Origin: Coxiellaceae bacterium UBA6002 | GTDB taxonomy: Bacteria > Pseudomonadota > Gammaproteobacteria > UBA6002 | Direction: 5' to 3' | Assembly: GCA_002429595.1 (NCBI GenBank) | Contig: DJAM01000060.1 | Coordinates: 4,667-68,666, forward strand | Length of the DNA stretch: 64,000 bases | Shown here: positions 26,924 through 36,878 of the stretch, piece by piece | How the letters are laid out: every line of letters starts with the position of its first letter | How positions within the stretch are numbered: the stretch's first letter is position 1 | Program-made: the position numbers and the translations under genes | Notes under the pieces: generated by a model | Seen by the model: only the letters and a program-made list of their open reading frames with translations | Database searches by the model: none | What the model was told of the DNA's origin: nothing

Positions 26924-29272
26924 TCATAGCTTTCCCAACTTTTGTATTTTCAAGAGGGCTGAATTAGCAATAACAGAAAGAGAGCTCAGCGCCATGGCAG
27001 CGGCGGCGATGATGGGATTAAGAAACCCAAAAGCGGCGATTGGCAGGCCAATCGTGTTATAAATAAATGCCCAGAAGAGGTTTTGCTTGATCTTCCGCAT
27101 GGTAGCGCGAGACACACGAATAGCTGTGACCACATCGCGCACATCGTTCTTGATAAGAATGATGCCTCCCGTTTCTTTCGCCACGTCTGAACCTGAGCCA
27201 ATGGCAATACCGATAGTTGCTGTGGCGAGTGCAGGCGCATCATTCACCCCATCTCCGACCATGGCCACTACTTTGCCTTGTTTCTGCAAGTTCTGAATAA
27301 CTTCTACTTTTGATGCAGGTAGGACTTCAGCAATAACTCGGGTAATCCCCAACTGTTTTGCAATCGCATTGGCAGTGCGCTGATTGTCTCCGGTGAGCAT
27401 GATCACTTCGATCCCATCGGCTTGTAGGCTCGATATAGCTTCTTTGGCTTCGGGTTTCAATGTATCAGCCACAGCAATGATACCAATCAATGTTTGATCG
27501 GATGCAACCAGCATGGCAGTTTTGCCTTCTGCTTCGAGTTGTGGCATGTATTTTTCTGCGACTTGAGTTGCAATATTTTCACGTTGAAATAGACGGCGAT
27601 TACCCAGTAGAACATGATGATTGTCAACCGTACCTTGAATACCATGGCCTGGAATTGCCTCGAATTGAGATAGGGTGGGTATGCTTAGCTTGCGGTGCTG
27701 CGCGGCACGCACGATGGCCTCGCCCAAAGGATGCTCAGAACCCGCCTCAAGTGCGGCTCCTAATGATAAAATTTCATTTTCGGATTGGGATGAAAGCATG
27801 ATGATGTCGGTGACATTCGGTTCGCCGCGTGTCAACGTACCCGTTTTGTCAAAAACAATCGTCGTTAATTTTTGGGCGCGTTCTAACACCTCTCCACCAC
27901 GAATCAAGATACCTTTGTCTGCGCCTTTACCCACACCGACCATGAGTGCCGCCGGCGTTGCGACCCCGAGGGCGCAAGGACAAGAAATGATCAGGACCGC
28001 AATGAAGGCGAGCAGTCCTTGTGGGAAGTTGCCAGCAATCCACCAGCCGAAAAACGCAAGTAAAGCAATGATGACGACACTGGGAACAAAATAGGCCGTC
28101 ACCTGATCAGCAATACGCTGAATTTGTGCGGTACTTGCTTGAGCATCTTCAACCATCTTAATAATTTGTGCTAAGGCTGTTTGTGCACCTACCTTGGTTG
28201 CTTTAAAGCGAAGCATGCCATGTTGGTTCAATGTACCGCCGATCACTTCATCACCCGGATGTTTCTCAATGGGCATGGATTCTCCTGTCAGCATGGATTC
28301 GTCCACAGAAGATGATCCTTCAAAAACTGCGCCATCAGTTGGGATTTTTTCGCCTGGACGTACAATGACTACTTCATCCACCATGATGGTTTCTGCAGGG
28401 ATTTCCATTTCTTGTCCTTCGCGAATGACATGAGCGGTTGCGGGTTTCAAATCCAATAGCTTGCGTACGGCAGCAGAAGATCGCTTCTTAATAATTTCTT
28501 CCATGTACTTGCCTAGCAGCACGAAGGCGATGATGACCGCTGACACCTCAAAGTAGACATCGCGTTCATTCACTTTGATGGGCAGTACATCAGGAAAGAA
28601 CAGCACGGCGACACTATAAAAATAAGCCACAGAGGTACCCAGCGCGATCAAAAAATCCATATTGATGTGGCGTGTTCGGATCGCATCCCATGAACCTTTA
28701 TAAAAGCTCCAGCCGCCAATGAATTGTACCGGTGTGACTAAAATGAATAGCCACATACCCCAAGTGAACCAAGGCAGAGCGGGGATGGGTGCCCAAGTGA
28801 CAATGGTGGCGCCTGCCGCCAATGTCAAAAAGGCGCCGGCGCGTAGAATGGCGAGTAGGAGTACGCCGGTCAGAGCGATCGCGACCCGCTTTTTCATCGA
28901 TTTAAGTTCTGCTTCAGGTGATTCGAATGTGTGCAGACAATTGACACTGCAGAAGTAATAAGCACGTCCTGCCCGCTGCGTTTTAAGGGCAGTGGATTTT
29001 TCGACAATCATGCCACAGATGGGATCTTTTGCCTTTTCATGGCTTGGCTTCTCCGGCTCCTCAAGTTTTTTTTGGGGTGTCTGTTCGTGGATATTTAAAT
29101 CAGAAGTGTGATCATGTGATTCGGGTGGTGCTTTAACAAATTTTGCTGGATCTTCCTGGAATTTGGCCTGGCATTTTGCAGAACAAAAATAATAGCGATG
29201 TCTGTTAAGAACCACATTGCCTGAAGCGGATTCTTCGCTAATTTGCATTCCACAAACTGGATCAATGGTCAT
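26924..29272 (-). CDS. copA: Copper-exporting P1B-1 ATPase with two YHS domains
   Basis: About 782 residues. Two YHS metal-binding domains lead (DPVCGM...[12 protein letters not shown] and DPICGM...[12 protein letters not shown]). The Cu-ATPase follows with eight helices, CPC in [19 protein letters not shown] (near residue 430), [11 protein letters not shown] (near 475), [16 protein letters not shown], and YNTIGLP plus [11 protein letters not shown] (the MSS-type TM8) marking a Cu(I) P1B-1 ATPase. Start 29272 is preferred over 29299 because AAAGGA lies 6 bases upstream and the YHS domain begins there. No classical HMA domain is seen. It heads the four-gene operon ending in metK. Confidence 0.92.
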   Translation of the reverse strand: MTIDPVCGMQISEESASGNVVLNRHRYYFCSAKCQAKFQEDPAKFVKAPPESHDHTSDLNIHEQTPQKKLEEPEKPSHEKAKDPICGMIVEKSTALKTQRAGRAYYFCSVNCLHTFESPEAELKSMKKRVAIALTGVLLLAILRAGAFLTLAAGATIVTWAPIPALPWFTWGMWLFILVTPVQFIGGWSFYKGSWDAIRTRHINMDFLIALGTSVAYFYSVAVLFFPDVLPIKVNERDVYFEVSAVIIAFVLLGKYMEEIIKKRSSAAVRKLLDLKPATAHVIREGQEMEIPAETIMVDEVVIVRPGEKIPTDGAVFEGSSSVDESMLTGESMPIEKHPGDEVIGGTLNQHGMLRFKATKVGAQTALAQIIKMVEDAQASTAQIQRIADQVTAYFVPSVVIIALLAFFGWWIAGNFPQGLLAFIAVLIISCPCALGVATPAALMVGVGKGADKGILIRGGEVLERAQKLTTIVFDKTGTLTRGEPNVTDIIMLSSQSENEILSLGAALEAGSEHPLGEAIVRAAQHRKLSIPTLSQFEAIPGHGIQGTVDNHHVLLGNRRLFQRENIATQVAEKYMPQLEAEGKTAMLVASDQTLIGIIAVADTLKPEAKEAISSLQADGIEVIMLTGDNQRTANAIAKQLGITRVIAEVLPASKVEVIQNLQKQGKVVAMVGDGVNDAPALATATIGIAIGSGSDVAKETGGIILIKNDVRDVVTAIRVSRATMRKIKQNLFWAFIYNTIGLPIAAFGFLNPIIAAAAMALSSLSVIANSALLKIQKLGKL

Positions 29273-29455
29273 CACAAATCCTTTATCGACTTTCTCCATG
29301 ATGGCAGATGATATTATCTGTAGATTTTATAATAGCTAAGTCAATCATGTTATGCCATCTGTCAGAATCACATAGGCGAGTATGCTATAGTCGATAATAG
29401 AACAATCTTGCAGTCAACATAAAGTTTTCGATACTACTATGGAGTATTTTATATA

Positions 29456-29623
29456 ATGTTTCTATCTCATTTTGTATTTGATTTAATTGTCCTGATCTTG
29501 GGTGTCGGTTTGCTCTTCTGGTCCAAGGGAGGTGAGGGTTTGGCAAACAAGATTGCAACATTATTTGCCTTTGTCATTATAATCCTTGCGGCTATTGCCA
29601 TGGTTTACCACTTATTCCATTAA
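29456..29623 (+). CDS. Small two-helix membrane protein
   Basis: A 55-residue protein. Two hydrophobic helices (FVFDLIVLILGVGLLFW and IATLFAFVIIILAAIAMVYH) are joined by KGGEGLANK. A GGAG lies 11 bases upstream. No family is recognised. It stands alone in a 460-base interval between the copper ATPase and the toxin-antitoxin pair, divergent from the ATPase, and could be a membrane peptide linked to it. Confidence 0.55.
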   Translation: MFLSHFVFDLIVLILGVGLLFWSKGGEGLANKIATLFAFVIIILAAIAMVYHLFH

Positions 29624-29724
29624 TATTGAGAAAGTGACTATTTCTGTGTGCAAAGAGAATAAATTTAAACTGTTTGATGGTCCTAAGATGTTTATTCTTG
29701 TCATTTGTTATTAAAGCTTAAACG

Positions 29725-29751
29725 TATTATACTAGTCTTAAACTAGTTTAA
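29725..29751 (+). promoter_or_regulatory. Promoter and operator of the VapBC-type pair
   Basis: A -10-like TATTATACT (29725-29733) is followed by a perfect 14-base palindrome TTAAACTAGTTTAA at 29738-29751, ending 10 bases before the antitoxin ATG. Palindromes overlapping the promoter are the usual binding sites of Phd/VapB antitoxins. Autoregulation is inferred. Confidence 0.6.
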
Positions 29752-29761
29752 AGAGGTATTT

Positions 29762-30001
29762 ATGTCTACAGTAGGCGCTTTTGATGCAAAGACTCATTTT
29801 TCAGATCTTCTAAAAGAAGTAGAAAAAGGAGGACAAGTTGTGATAACTAAACATGGACGCCCCGTTGCTAAGCTGCTGCCTGCACAGGGCATCAGTCAAG
29901 AGGATGTTCGCACTGCTATTCAAAAACTCTTAGATTTTTCCAAGACACATACGTTGGGTGGTCTTGATTGGAAAGAATTGAGAGATGAAGGAAGAAAATA
30001 A
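29762..30001 (+). CDS. Phd/YefM-family antitoxin
   Basis: 79 residues. MSTVGAFDAKTHFSDLLKEV and VVITKHGRPVAKLLP make the Phd/YefM DNA-binding domain (about residues 1-45). The C-terminal part that neutralises the toxin is short (QKLLDFSKTH...WKELRDEGRK). Its stop codon overlaps the toxin ATG (TAATG), the normal antitoxin-first layout. A strong operator-like palindrome precedes it. It pairs with the PIN toxin downstream. Confidence 0.9.
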   Translation: MSTVGAFDAKTHFSDLLKEVEKGGQVVITKHGRPVAKLLPAQGISQEDVRTAIQKLLDFSKTHTLGGLDWKELRDEGRK

Positions 30002-30426
30002 TGATTGTAAAAACAGGCTTTGTTCTAGATGCTTCTATTGCACTGGCTTGGTGTTTTAGTGATGAGCAAACAGAGCATACTCAGGGATTACTCCAAAGTT
30101 TGGAAACCGAAACCGCATTTGTTCCAGCATTATGGACCTTAGAAGTTGGTAATATTTTAGTTTCAGCAGAGAGACGCAAACGTATAACATTTGCCGATGT
30201 TAATCGATTCTTAGAACTGTTAGGACAGCTTAATATTAAAATTGATAATGAAACGGCAGATAAGGGATTTCATGAAATTCTAGCTTATGCTTATGCGCAA
30301 AAACTCACTACGTATGATGCGGCCTATTTAGAGCTTGCTATGCGAATGGGATTACCGTTAGCAAGTAAAGACAAACAATTATGTGAAGTTGCAAGTCGTC
30401 TTGGTACAAAAGTACTGCCTGTCTAG
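30001..30426 (+). CDS. vapC: PIN-domain toxin (VapC family)
   Basis: 141 residues. The acidic residues expected for a PIN ribonuclease are present: D in FVLDASIALAW (about residue 9), E in WTLEVGN, D in TTYDAAYLELA (about 105) and D in ASKDKQL (about 123). VapC-like toxins cleave RNA. The gene overlaps the antitoxin by one base. Such a pair often maintains mobile elements. No toxin-inactivating mutation was seen. Confidence 0.9.
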   Translation: MIVKTGFVLDASIALAWCFSDEQTEHTQGLLQSLETETAFVPALWTLEVGNILVSAERRKRITFADVNRFLELLGQLNIKIDNETADKGFHEILAYAYAQKLTTYDAAYLELAMRMGLPLASKDKQLCEVASRLGTKVLPV

Positions 30427-30502
30427 TAGGGTCTTTCCAGCAATCATTCTTAATGAATCCCAATAACAAATGAAGGGTGAAAATATTAAATTTTTTATCT
30501 GT

Positions 30503-30548
30503 TATAATTCATCCTTGTAGGCTTTAATTTTTTGCCTTTCAAAGGAGG
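30503..30548 (+). promoter_or_regulatory. ftsH upstream region with -10 and distant SD
   Basis: TATAAT at 30503-30508 is a good -10, but the -35 is poor (TGAAAA at best). A strong AAAGGAGG lies at 30541-30548, 36 bases before the ftsH ATG, too far to serve it. It sits just upstream of a small overlapping frame (ATG 30565, 27 codons), possibly a leader peptide. Regulation of ftsH by translation coupling is speculative. Confidence 0.4.
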
Positions 30549-30584
30549 CCTTAAATCACAAGGAATGAGTGAGAACGATCATCT

Positions 30585-32450
30585 ATGGAAAAGAAGAAAT
30601 TTCAATTTTCGATTTGGTATTTTCTGGCTGTTTTTTTCATTATCATGATCATTCAAAGTATCGTGCTTAACCCGCATACTCAAAAAGTCGACTACAGCGA
30701 TTTCAAGACACTTCTTCAGGCGGGCAAATTAAATAATGTGGTGCTTAGCGAAGGAAATATTACGGCTTCACTTAAACCTGAAGGCCTGGAGAGCTTACTC
30801 CCCAAAGAAAAAATAGATGAACTAAAAAGTGCAGGCAAGGGTGAGCATCGTATTACAACCGTACGAGTCAATGACCCAACCTTGGTCCAAGAATTGGAGG
30901 CATCGAAAATACGTTTTGCGGGGCAGATCGAAAGCAAGTGGTTAACGACCCTACTATCCTTTATTTTTCCTGTACTCATTTTTTTCTTTTTGTGGAGTTT
31001 CTTGATAAGACGCATGGGTGGTGGTGCGGGTGGCTTCATGGAGATTGGTAAGAGTAAAGCTAAAGTCTACATGGAGAAGCAAACTGGAGTGACGTTCCAG
31101 GATGTGGCGGGAGTTGATGAAGCCAAAGCTGAGCTGATGGAGATTGTGGAATTTTTAAAGAATCCAGAGCACTATCGCCGTCTTGGCGCTCGAATGCCTA
31201 AAGGCATATTGTTAGTGGGTCCACCTGGTACAGGCAAGACTTTGCTTGCAAGGGCGGTTGCGGGAGAAGCAGGTGTCCCTTTCTTCTCAATCACGGGTTC
31301 TGAATTTGTAGAGATGTTTGTCGGTGTGGGTGCTGCACGCGTGCGTGATCTCTTTGAGCAGGCACGCAAGCGAGCGCCTGCTATTGTCTTCATTGATGAG
31401 CTCGATGCGCTTGGAAGGGCGCGTGGGGCTTATCCCATGAGCGGCGGACATGATGAGAAGGAACAAACACTCAATCAATTGTTGGCTGAGATGGATGGTT
31501 TTGATCCAAGCAGCGGCCTGGTTCTGCTTGCTGCAACAAATCGTCCGGAGATTCTTGATCCAGCGCTCTTGCGCGCTGGACGTTTTGATCGGCACGTCTT
31601 AGTGGATCGGCCGGATAAAGTGGGGCGTGTGCAGATCCTTAATATCTATCTTAAAAAAATTCAACAAGCTCCTGATGTGGATGCTGAAAAAATCGCGGCA
31701 TTGACACCCGGTTTTTCCGGTGCTGATTTGGCCAACTTGGTGAATGAAGCTACGCTCCTTGCTACCCGCCGCAATGTTGAGACAGTTAGCTTAGATGATT
31801 TCACGCGCGCCGTGGAACGAATTGTTGCAGGCCTTGAGAAAAAGAACCGTCTGTTAAATCCCAAGGAACGTCAGGTTGTGGCTTATCATGAAATGGGTCA
31901 CACCTTAGTCGCATTGTCTTTGCCAGGTGTGGATGTGATACACAAAGTTTCTATCATTCCTCGAGGAATAGGATCACTCGGTTACACCATTCAGCGTCCA
32001 ACAGAAGATCGTTATCTCATGACCAAGGAAGAGCTACAAAACAAAATGACTGTTTTACTGGGTGGGCGAGCCGCTGAGCAAATCGTATTTGGACATATTT
32101 CAACCGGCGCGGCTGATGATCTTGCTAAAGTAACCGATATTGCACGAAGCATGGTAATGCAATATGGCATGCATGCCTCCCTCGGGCATGTTGTTTATGA
32201 AGCCCAGCATCCCGCTTTTCTGCAGGTTCCGATTGAGATGCCGGAAGGGCGCAAATTTAGTGAAGAAACGGCGATGGAGATTGATCACGCCGTGCGAGAA
32301 ATTACTAAAGAGGCATTTGATAAGGCCGTAGCCATTATTACCTATCATCGTGAGCAGTTGGAGCAGGGCGCACAATTGCTGCTACAAAAAGAAACACTGA
32401 GTGAAGAGGAACTGGCCGTGCTAATAGAGAAGAGGCAAGCATCAAACTGA
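30585..32450 (+). CDS. ftsH: ATP-dependent zinc metalloprotease FtsH (extra copy)
   Basis: 621 residues. Two N-terminal membrane helices flank a periplasmic domain (residues about 10-130). The AAA+ domain contains Walker A GPPGTGKT near residue 212, Walker [12 protein letters not shown] near 267 and the SRH. The zinc site is [11 protein letters not shown] near residue 434 (HEMGH instead of the usual HEAGH). FtsH degrades unfolded or regulated membrane proteins. Length is normal. A mobile, second ftsH resembles the stress-tolerance loci that carry ftsH with other proteases, but no ClpK, small Hsp or YfdX is present here. Confidence 0.95.
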   Translation: MEKKKFQFSIWYFLAVFFIIMIIQSIVLNPHTQKVDYSDFKTLLQAGKLNNVVLSEGNITASLKPEGLESLLPKEKIDELKSAGKGEHRITTVRVNDPTLVQELEASKIRFAGQIESKWLTTLLSFIFPVLIFFFLWSFLIRRMGGGAGGFMEIGKSKAKVYMEKQTGVTFQDVAGVDEAKAELMEIVEFLKNPEHYRRLGARMPKGILLVGPPGTGKTLLARAVAGEAGVPFFSITGSEFVEMFVGVGAARVRDLFEQARKRAPAIVFIDELDALGRARGAYPMSGGHDEKEQTLNQLLAEMDGFDPSSGLVLLAATNRPEILDPALLRAGRFDRHVLVDRPDKVGRVQILNIYLKKIQQAPDVDAEKIAALTPGFSGADLANLVNEATLLATRRNVETVSLDDFTRAVERIVAGLEKKNRLLNPKERQVVAYHEMGHTLVALSLPGVDVIHKVSIIPRGIGSLGYTIQRPTEDRYLMTKEELQNKMTVLLGGRAAEQIVFGHISTGAADDLAKVTDIARSMVMQYGMHASLGHVVYEAQHPAFLQVPIEMPEGRKFSEETAMEIDHAVREITKEAFDKAVAIITYHREQLEQGAQLLLQKETLSEEELAVLIEKRQASN

Positions 32451-32549
32451 CACGACTGGTCTACCCGTGCAGGAGAGGTGTTCTCTTTCAATAAATGATG
32501 AGTAGTTGAAAGTCTTCTTTTTTCTTTTGCTATTGGTGGCATTGCCTCG

Positions 32550-32996
32550 GTGATTTATCAATTTTGTTTTAAAGCGAAGCTTGAGCCCATGACAAAAAAA
32601 GAAATGAGGAAGCCACAGCACAGATGGCATGAATTAATCCTTCTCACACCTGCGGTTGTTTTTATTCTTCTGGTGGCAGTGATGCCTTGGAATATAATTT
32701 ATTCAGCCTCTCTAGCCTTGTTCATTGGTGCTTTGGTAGTTTGCTATTGCCGACCCGATTTAATAAAAAAAATTTGGATAGGTGGCTTATTATTTTTACT
32801 GTTATATCTGATTTTTTTTCTGGTTTTAGTGGTTATTTTTCCAAGATTTGTGGCCATGTCCTGGAATTTGAGTGCATTAAGTGGAGTCGTTATCTTTGGC
32901 ATCCCCATCGAAGAATTATTATTTGCCTTTACCTTTGGCATGTTATGGTCGAGTCTTTATGAACATTTTTTATGGCTAAAATTAAGGATTAAATAA
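32550..32996 (+). CDS. Lycopene-cyclase-domain-like membrane protein, probably 5'-truncated
   Basis: 148 residues with four membrane helices. The ending GIPIEELLFAFTFGMLWSSLYEHF matches lycopene-cyclase-domain proteins (CrtYc/d half). The reading frame is open upstream back to a stop at 32499-32501 and encodes VVESLLFSFAIGGIASVIYQ before the GTG at 32550, matching the interior of the fuller family. No ATG is available there, so the gene probably lost its N-terminal half at the ftsH junction. ATG 32589 (MTKKEMRK) is an alternative start. It precedes the DMT permease by 5 bases. Confidence 0.6.
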   Translation: MIYQFCFKAKLEPMTKKEMRKPQHRWHELILLTPAVVFILLVAVMPWNIIYSASLALFIGALVVCYCRPDLIKKIWIGGLLFLLLYLIFFLVLVVIFPRFVAMSWNLSALSGVVIFGIPIEELLFAFTFGMLWSSLYEHFLWLKLRIK

Positions 32997-33001
32997 TATC
33001 T

Positions 33002-33874
33002 ATGGAGTTTGTTTTATCGCAGAAATGGAAGGGCATACTTTGGATGCTGTTTCATTGTTTAAATTTGGCTGTACTTTCTATCATGGTTCGCTTCTGTACC
33101 GACGAGGGCTTGCCAGTCTTTGAGATATTTTTTCTCAGTACCTTCATATCGTTTTTGAGTATGTTGTGCTGGGCTATTTATACGAAAGGGAAATATCTCA
33201 AAGTCAGAACACCTTCCTTATACGTATTTCGTGCCCTGTTAGGTACAGCGGGTATGATACTTTGGTTTTATACGCTTAAAATGATTCCTTTAACGGAAGC
33301 AACGGCGATTAATTACACCTCACCTTTGTTTGGTGCGATTGCTGGTATGTTCATTTTCGAACGCTGGGATTGGCACCGTGTGATCGGTTTAGTTGTTGGT
33401 TTTTTGGGGGTCATGGTCGTGATTCGTCCAGGCATTGAGATGCTGAAGTGGGGAGCGGTGTTAGGCATTTTAGCCTCTCTGCTCTGGGCGATCGTCGATA
33501 TTCTCACCAAAAGACAGACGCGCATTGAATTGCTGACGACGGATACTTTTTACATCACTTTATTCATGATGCTCTTGTCTTTGCCCATGGGAGTAGCCGT
33601 ATGGTTGCCTCCTACCTTTGATCAGTGGATTTCAATCCTGATTTTAGGCGGCGTTTTTTTTATTAATTTCTTTGCTATTTTTCAGGCTTATCGATTAGCA
33701 GATCTATCATTATTATTACCGGTCGATTTTAGCCGATTATTGTTCACCTTAGTATTAGCTTACTTTTTTTTTGGCGAAGTCATGGATATTTGGTCGGGTA
33801 TTGGCGGACTCATCGTTCTAGCGAGTTCGGTTTATATCGCTCACTCTGAAGCAACAGCAAATAAGGAACGATGA
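33002..33874 (+). CDS. EamA/DMT-family transporter
   Basis: 290 residues, ten membrane helices in two EamA repeats: FYTLKMIPLTEATAINYTSP near residue 95 in the first repeat and AYRLADLSLLLPVDFSRLLF in the second. Drug/metabolite transporter superfamily, substrate unknown. It is separated from the preceding gene by 5 bases. A more distant DMT permease with a His-rich tail lies at 59387-60457. Confidence 0.88.
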   Translation: MEFVLSQKWKGILWMLFHCLNLAVLSIMVRFCTDEGLPVFEIFFLSTFISFLSMLCWAIYTKGKYLKVRTPSLYVFRALLGTAGMILWFYTLKMIPLTEATAINYTSPLFGAIAGMFIFERWDWHRVIGLVVGFLGVMVVIRPGIEMLKWGAVLGILASLLWAIVDILTKRQTRIELLTTDTFYITLFMMLLSLPMGVAVWLPPTFDQWISILILGGVFFINFFAIFQAYRLADLSLLLPVDFSRLLFTLVLAYFFFGEVMDIWSGIGGLIVLASSVYIAHSEATANKER

Positions 33875-34014
33875 GCAAAATTAATCAATAAAATATTACC
33901 TTTTATCCTAATTTTATTAAAATGTTCCCATTGGGGAAGATTACATAGGGGCGATAGGAAAATTATATTATCATTGCCATAATAAGAATTCATATCTAAG
34001 GAAGGATAAAAACA

Positions 34015-35373
34015 ATGCAGCTGACTTTTTTGGGTGCGACTGGCACCGTCACGGGATCTCGGTATTTACTTTCAGTTGATTCAAAAGAAATTTTAATCGA
34101 CTGCGGTTTATTTCAAGGCTACAAAGAACTCCGATTACGCAATTGGGATCGATTCCCTGTTGATCCGCACAGTATTGATGCGGTGGTACTGACGCATGCC
34201 CATATTGATCATACTGGGTATTTACCGCTGTTGGTGAAGAAGGGTTATCAAGGTCCCATCTACTCAACGGCGGCGACAAAAGATTTGTGTTCCATTCTTT
34301 TACCGGATAGCGGTTATCTGCAAGAGGAAGAAGCAAGATTAGCGAATAAATATGGCTATTCAAAGCACAAGCCCGCGCTTCCTCTTTATACAAAGGAGGA
34401 TGGATTGAGAGCGTTGGAGCAGTTTCACGTTCTCCCTTTTGGTACTTCCTATTCGCTTTTCGATAACGTCAGCCTCTATTTTAAGCGTGCCGGCCATATC
34501 CTGGGCTCTTCCTTTGTGCAGTTTAATGTAAAAGATACCTCCCTTCTTTTTACTGGGGATATGGGTCGCTCCATGGATGCTGTGATGCGTGAACCGGAAA
34601 CGGTTCAATCGGTGGATTATCTTGTGATCGAATCCACTTATGGGGATCGACTGCATCCGACTACAAATCCCCAAACTCGCCTCACAGAAGTGATTAATCA
34701 AACGGCAAAAAAAGGAGGCTCTATCATTATTCCTGCTTTTGCGGTAGGTCGTGCCCAGACAATACTTTTTTACATTTCTCAATTGAAGAAAACAGGTGCC
34801 ATTCCCGATTTGCCCGTTTTCTTAGACAGCCCGATGGCGACCAATGCCACCAATATACTTTGTCAGTATCAAGATGAGCATCGATTAAGTGAACAGCAAT
34901 GTGTCGAGTTATGTAATGTCGCCAAATATATCAATACGCCTGAAGAGTCTAAAAAATTAGATGCCTATCGTATGCCGATGATCATTATTTCAGCCAGTGG
35001 CATGGCCACAGGTGGTCGTGTATTGCACCATATGAAAGTGTTTCTCCAAGACCCTCACAGCACCATTTTACTTGCCGGATATCAAGCCGGCGGCACACGA
35101 GGTGCTAGACTCGTTCAGGGCGAAAAGGAAATCAAAATTCATGGTGAGATGATTCCGGTACGCGCACGTATTGAATCATTAAGTAATTTGTCGGCACATG
35201 CTGATTATCAGGAAATATTAAGTTGGTTATCAAAATTCACCAAGCCACCACGCAAGGTTTTTATTACGCATGGTGAGCCTGAAGCGTCAAAAGCATTAAA
35301 ATCTAAAATTGAAGAAGCATTAGGTTGGTCCTGTGAGCTACCCAAATACTTGCAGGCAGAGTCGTTAGAATGA
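34015..35373 (+). CDS. MBL-fold beta-CASP exonuclease-like protein
   Basis: 452 residues. The metal-binding motif THAHIDHTGYLP (HxHxDH) is near residue 60, with RAGHILGSSFV, TGDMGRS and a C-terminal VFITHGEPEAS. The central part has the beta-CASP blocks PAFAVGRAQTILFY and ISASGMATGGRVLHH, as in RNA-processing MBL exonucleases (YSH1/CPSF-73 class). The intact metal site implies activity on nucleic acid. AAGGAAGG precedes the ATG. The stop overlaps the next ATG (ATGA), so it is coupled to the phosphorylase gene. Confidence 0.9.
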   Translation: MQLTFLGATGTVTGSRYLLSVDSKEILIDCGLFQGYKELRLRNWDRFPVDPHSIDAVVLTHAHIDHTGYLPLLVKKGYQGPIYSTAATKDLCSILLPDSGYLQEEEARLANKYGYSKHKPALPLYTKEDGLRALEQFHVLPFGTSYSLFDNVSLYFKRAGHILGSSFVQFNVKDTSLLFTGDMGRSMDAVMREPETVQSVDYLVIESTYGDRLHPTTNPQTRLTEVINQTAKKGGSIIIPAFAVGRAQTILFYISQLKKTGAIPDLPVFLDSPMATNATNILCQYQDEHRLSEQQCVELCNVAKYINTPEESKKLDAYRMPMIIISASGMATGGRVLHHMKVFLQDPHSTILLAGYQAGGTRGARLVQGEKEIKIHGEMIPVRARIESLSNLSAHADYQEILSWLSKFTKPPRKVFITHGEPEASKALKSKIEEALGWSCELPKYLQAESLE

Positions 35374-36878
35374 ATAAAATTAAATATCCTTTGCGCTTAA
35401 AACGTCTTGGTATTGGCACTTACAAAGAAGCTGTGATTTATATGCGGGAAGATTGTCATGTGTGCCGATCCGAAGGTTTTGAAGTACAAACTCGAATCCG
35501 TGTTGAGTTGCGGGATCGATCGATTTTAGCCACGCTCCACACCATCGATACGAATTTGATTGAAGAAGATGAAGCCAGTCTCTCCAACTTTGCATGGGAA
35601 ATGTTAGGGGCGAAAGAGAATGATGAAATCTTTTTGTCGCATCCTAAACCGTTACTATCGCTGAGCTTTATTCATTCCAAGATTTATGGCAATGAACTGA
35701 ATGCAGAATCTATTGGAGGCATCATCAAAGATGTGATGGAAGGGCAGTTATCGGATATCCAGATTGCTGCCTTCTTGACTGCATGTGCCGGTGGTAGGCT
35801 CAATCAGTCAGAAATTATTGAACTAACTAAGAGTATGGTACAGGTAGGGGAGCGTTTACAGTGGCCTTTATCGATTGTGGTGGACAAACATTGTATTGGT
35901 GGACTTCCTGGAAATCGAACGACATTAATCGTGGTGCCTATTGTCGCCGCTTTTGGTTTGACTATTCCCAAAACTTCATCGAGAGCCATTACCTCGCCTG
36001 CAGGTACGGCAGATACCATGGAAGTATTAGCCCCTGTCAATCTAGATTTGCCCTTAATGAGAAAAGTGGTTGAAAAAGAAAATGGCTGCATTGCTTGGGG
36101 CGGTGCTGTGTCATTAAGTCCAGCCGATGATATTTTAATTAGAGTTGAGCGGGCTCTTGATTTAGACAGTGAAGGTCAATTAATTGCTTCTGTCTTATCC
36201 AAAAAAATCGCAGCTGGTGCAACGCATGTGGTAATTGATATTCCCATTGGTCCAACGGCAAAGGTGAGAAATTATGAGACAGCTGAATTATTAAAAAACT
36301 ATCTGGAAGTCATTGGTAAAGAACTTAGCATGGTTGTTCATGTGGTTTTCACCGATGGATCACAACCGGTTGGGCGAGGCATAGGTCCTTCGTTAGAAGC
36401 AAGAGACGTACTCGCTGTTTTGAAGCAGGAAAAAAATGCACCGCAGGATTTACGTGAACGCGCTTTAGTCCTGGCGGGACATGCCTTGGAATTTTCAGCC
36501 ACAGTTGAACCAGGTACCGGTCAAGCTATTGCGCAAAACATTCTCGATTCGGGTCAAGCTTGGCAAAAGTTTCAGGCGATTTGTCATGCACAAGGTGGCC
36601 TTTTTGAAGTGCCTACGTCAGCTTATACGCACATCATAACGGCTAAACGAGCCGGCAAAATTAATAGCATTGATAATCGACGGATTGCTCGTCTTGCAAA
36701 ATTAGCCGGTGCGCCAAAATCCAAAGCGGCTGGTGTTGATTTACATATCAAGATAGGTGATCTGGTTGATAAAGATCAACCAATGTTCACGCTCCATTCT
36801 GAAACCCAAGCCGAATTGGAATATGCACTGACTTTTTTTCAAGAGCAAAATGACATTGTTTCTCTGGAGCCGATATAA
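35370..36878 (+). CDS. Type 2 thymidine/AMP phosphorylase
   Basis: 502 residues. An N-terminal domain of about 90 residues is followed by the phosphorylase core: DVMEGQLSDIQIAAFLTACA, VVDKHCIGGLPGNRTTLIVV, IPKTSSRAITSPAGTADTME and a C-terminal domain with VDLHIKIGDLVDKDQP. The length and DKHCIGGLPGNRTT sequence mark the type 2 thymidine phosphorylase subfamily, which is closer to archaeal AMP phosphorylase than to classical DeoA. It would release a base and (deoxy)ribose 1-phosphate or ribose 1,5-bisphosphate. It overlaps the MBL gene by 4 bases and directly precedes the PRPP synthetase-like gene. Confidence 0.9.
   Translation: MNKIKYPLRLKRLGIGTYKEAVIYMREDCHVCRSEGFEVQTRIRVELRDRSILATLHTIDTNLIEEDEASLSNFAWEMLGAKENDEIFLSHPKPLLSLSFIHSKIYGNELNAESIGGIIKDVMEGQLSDIQIAAFLTACAGGRLNQSEIIELTKSMVQVGERLQWPLSIVVDKHCIGGLPGNRTTLIVVPIVAAFGLTIPKTSSRAITSPAGTADTMEVLAPVNLDLPLMRKVVEKENGCIAWGGAVSLSPADDILIRVERALDLDSEGQLIASVLSKKIAAGATHVVIDIPIGPTAKVRNYETAELLKNYLEVIGKELSMVVHVVFTDGSQPVGRGIGPSLEARDVLAVLKQEKNAPQDLRERALVLAGHALEFSATVEPGTGQAIAQNILDSGQAWQKFQAICHAQGGLFEVPTSAYTHIITAKRAGKINSIDNRRIARLAKLAGAPKSKAAGVDLHIKIGDLVDKDQPMFTLHSETQAELEYALTFFQEQNDIVSLEPI

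Noticed and set aside
27675..28958. Several Ser/Pro/Thr-rich plus-strand frames opposite the copper ATPase
   Set aside because: They are shadow frames of the conserved P1B ATPase, with no family signature of their own.
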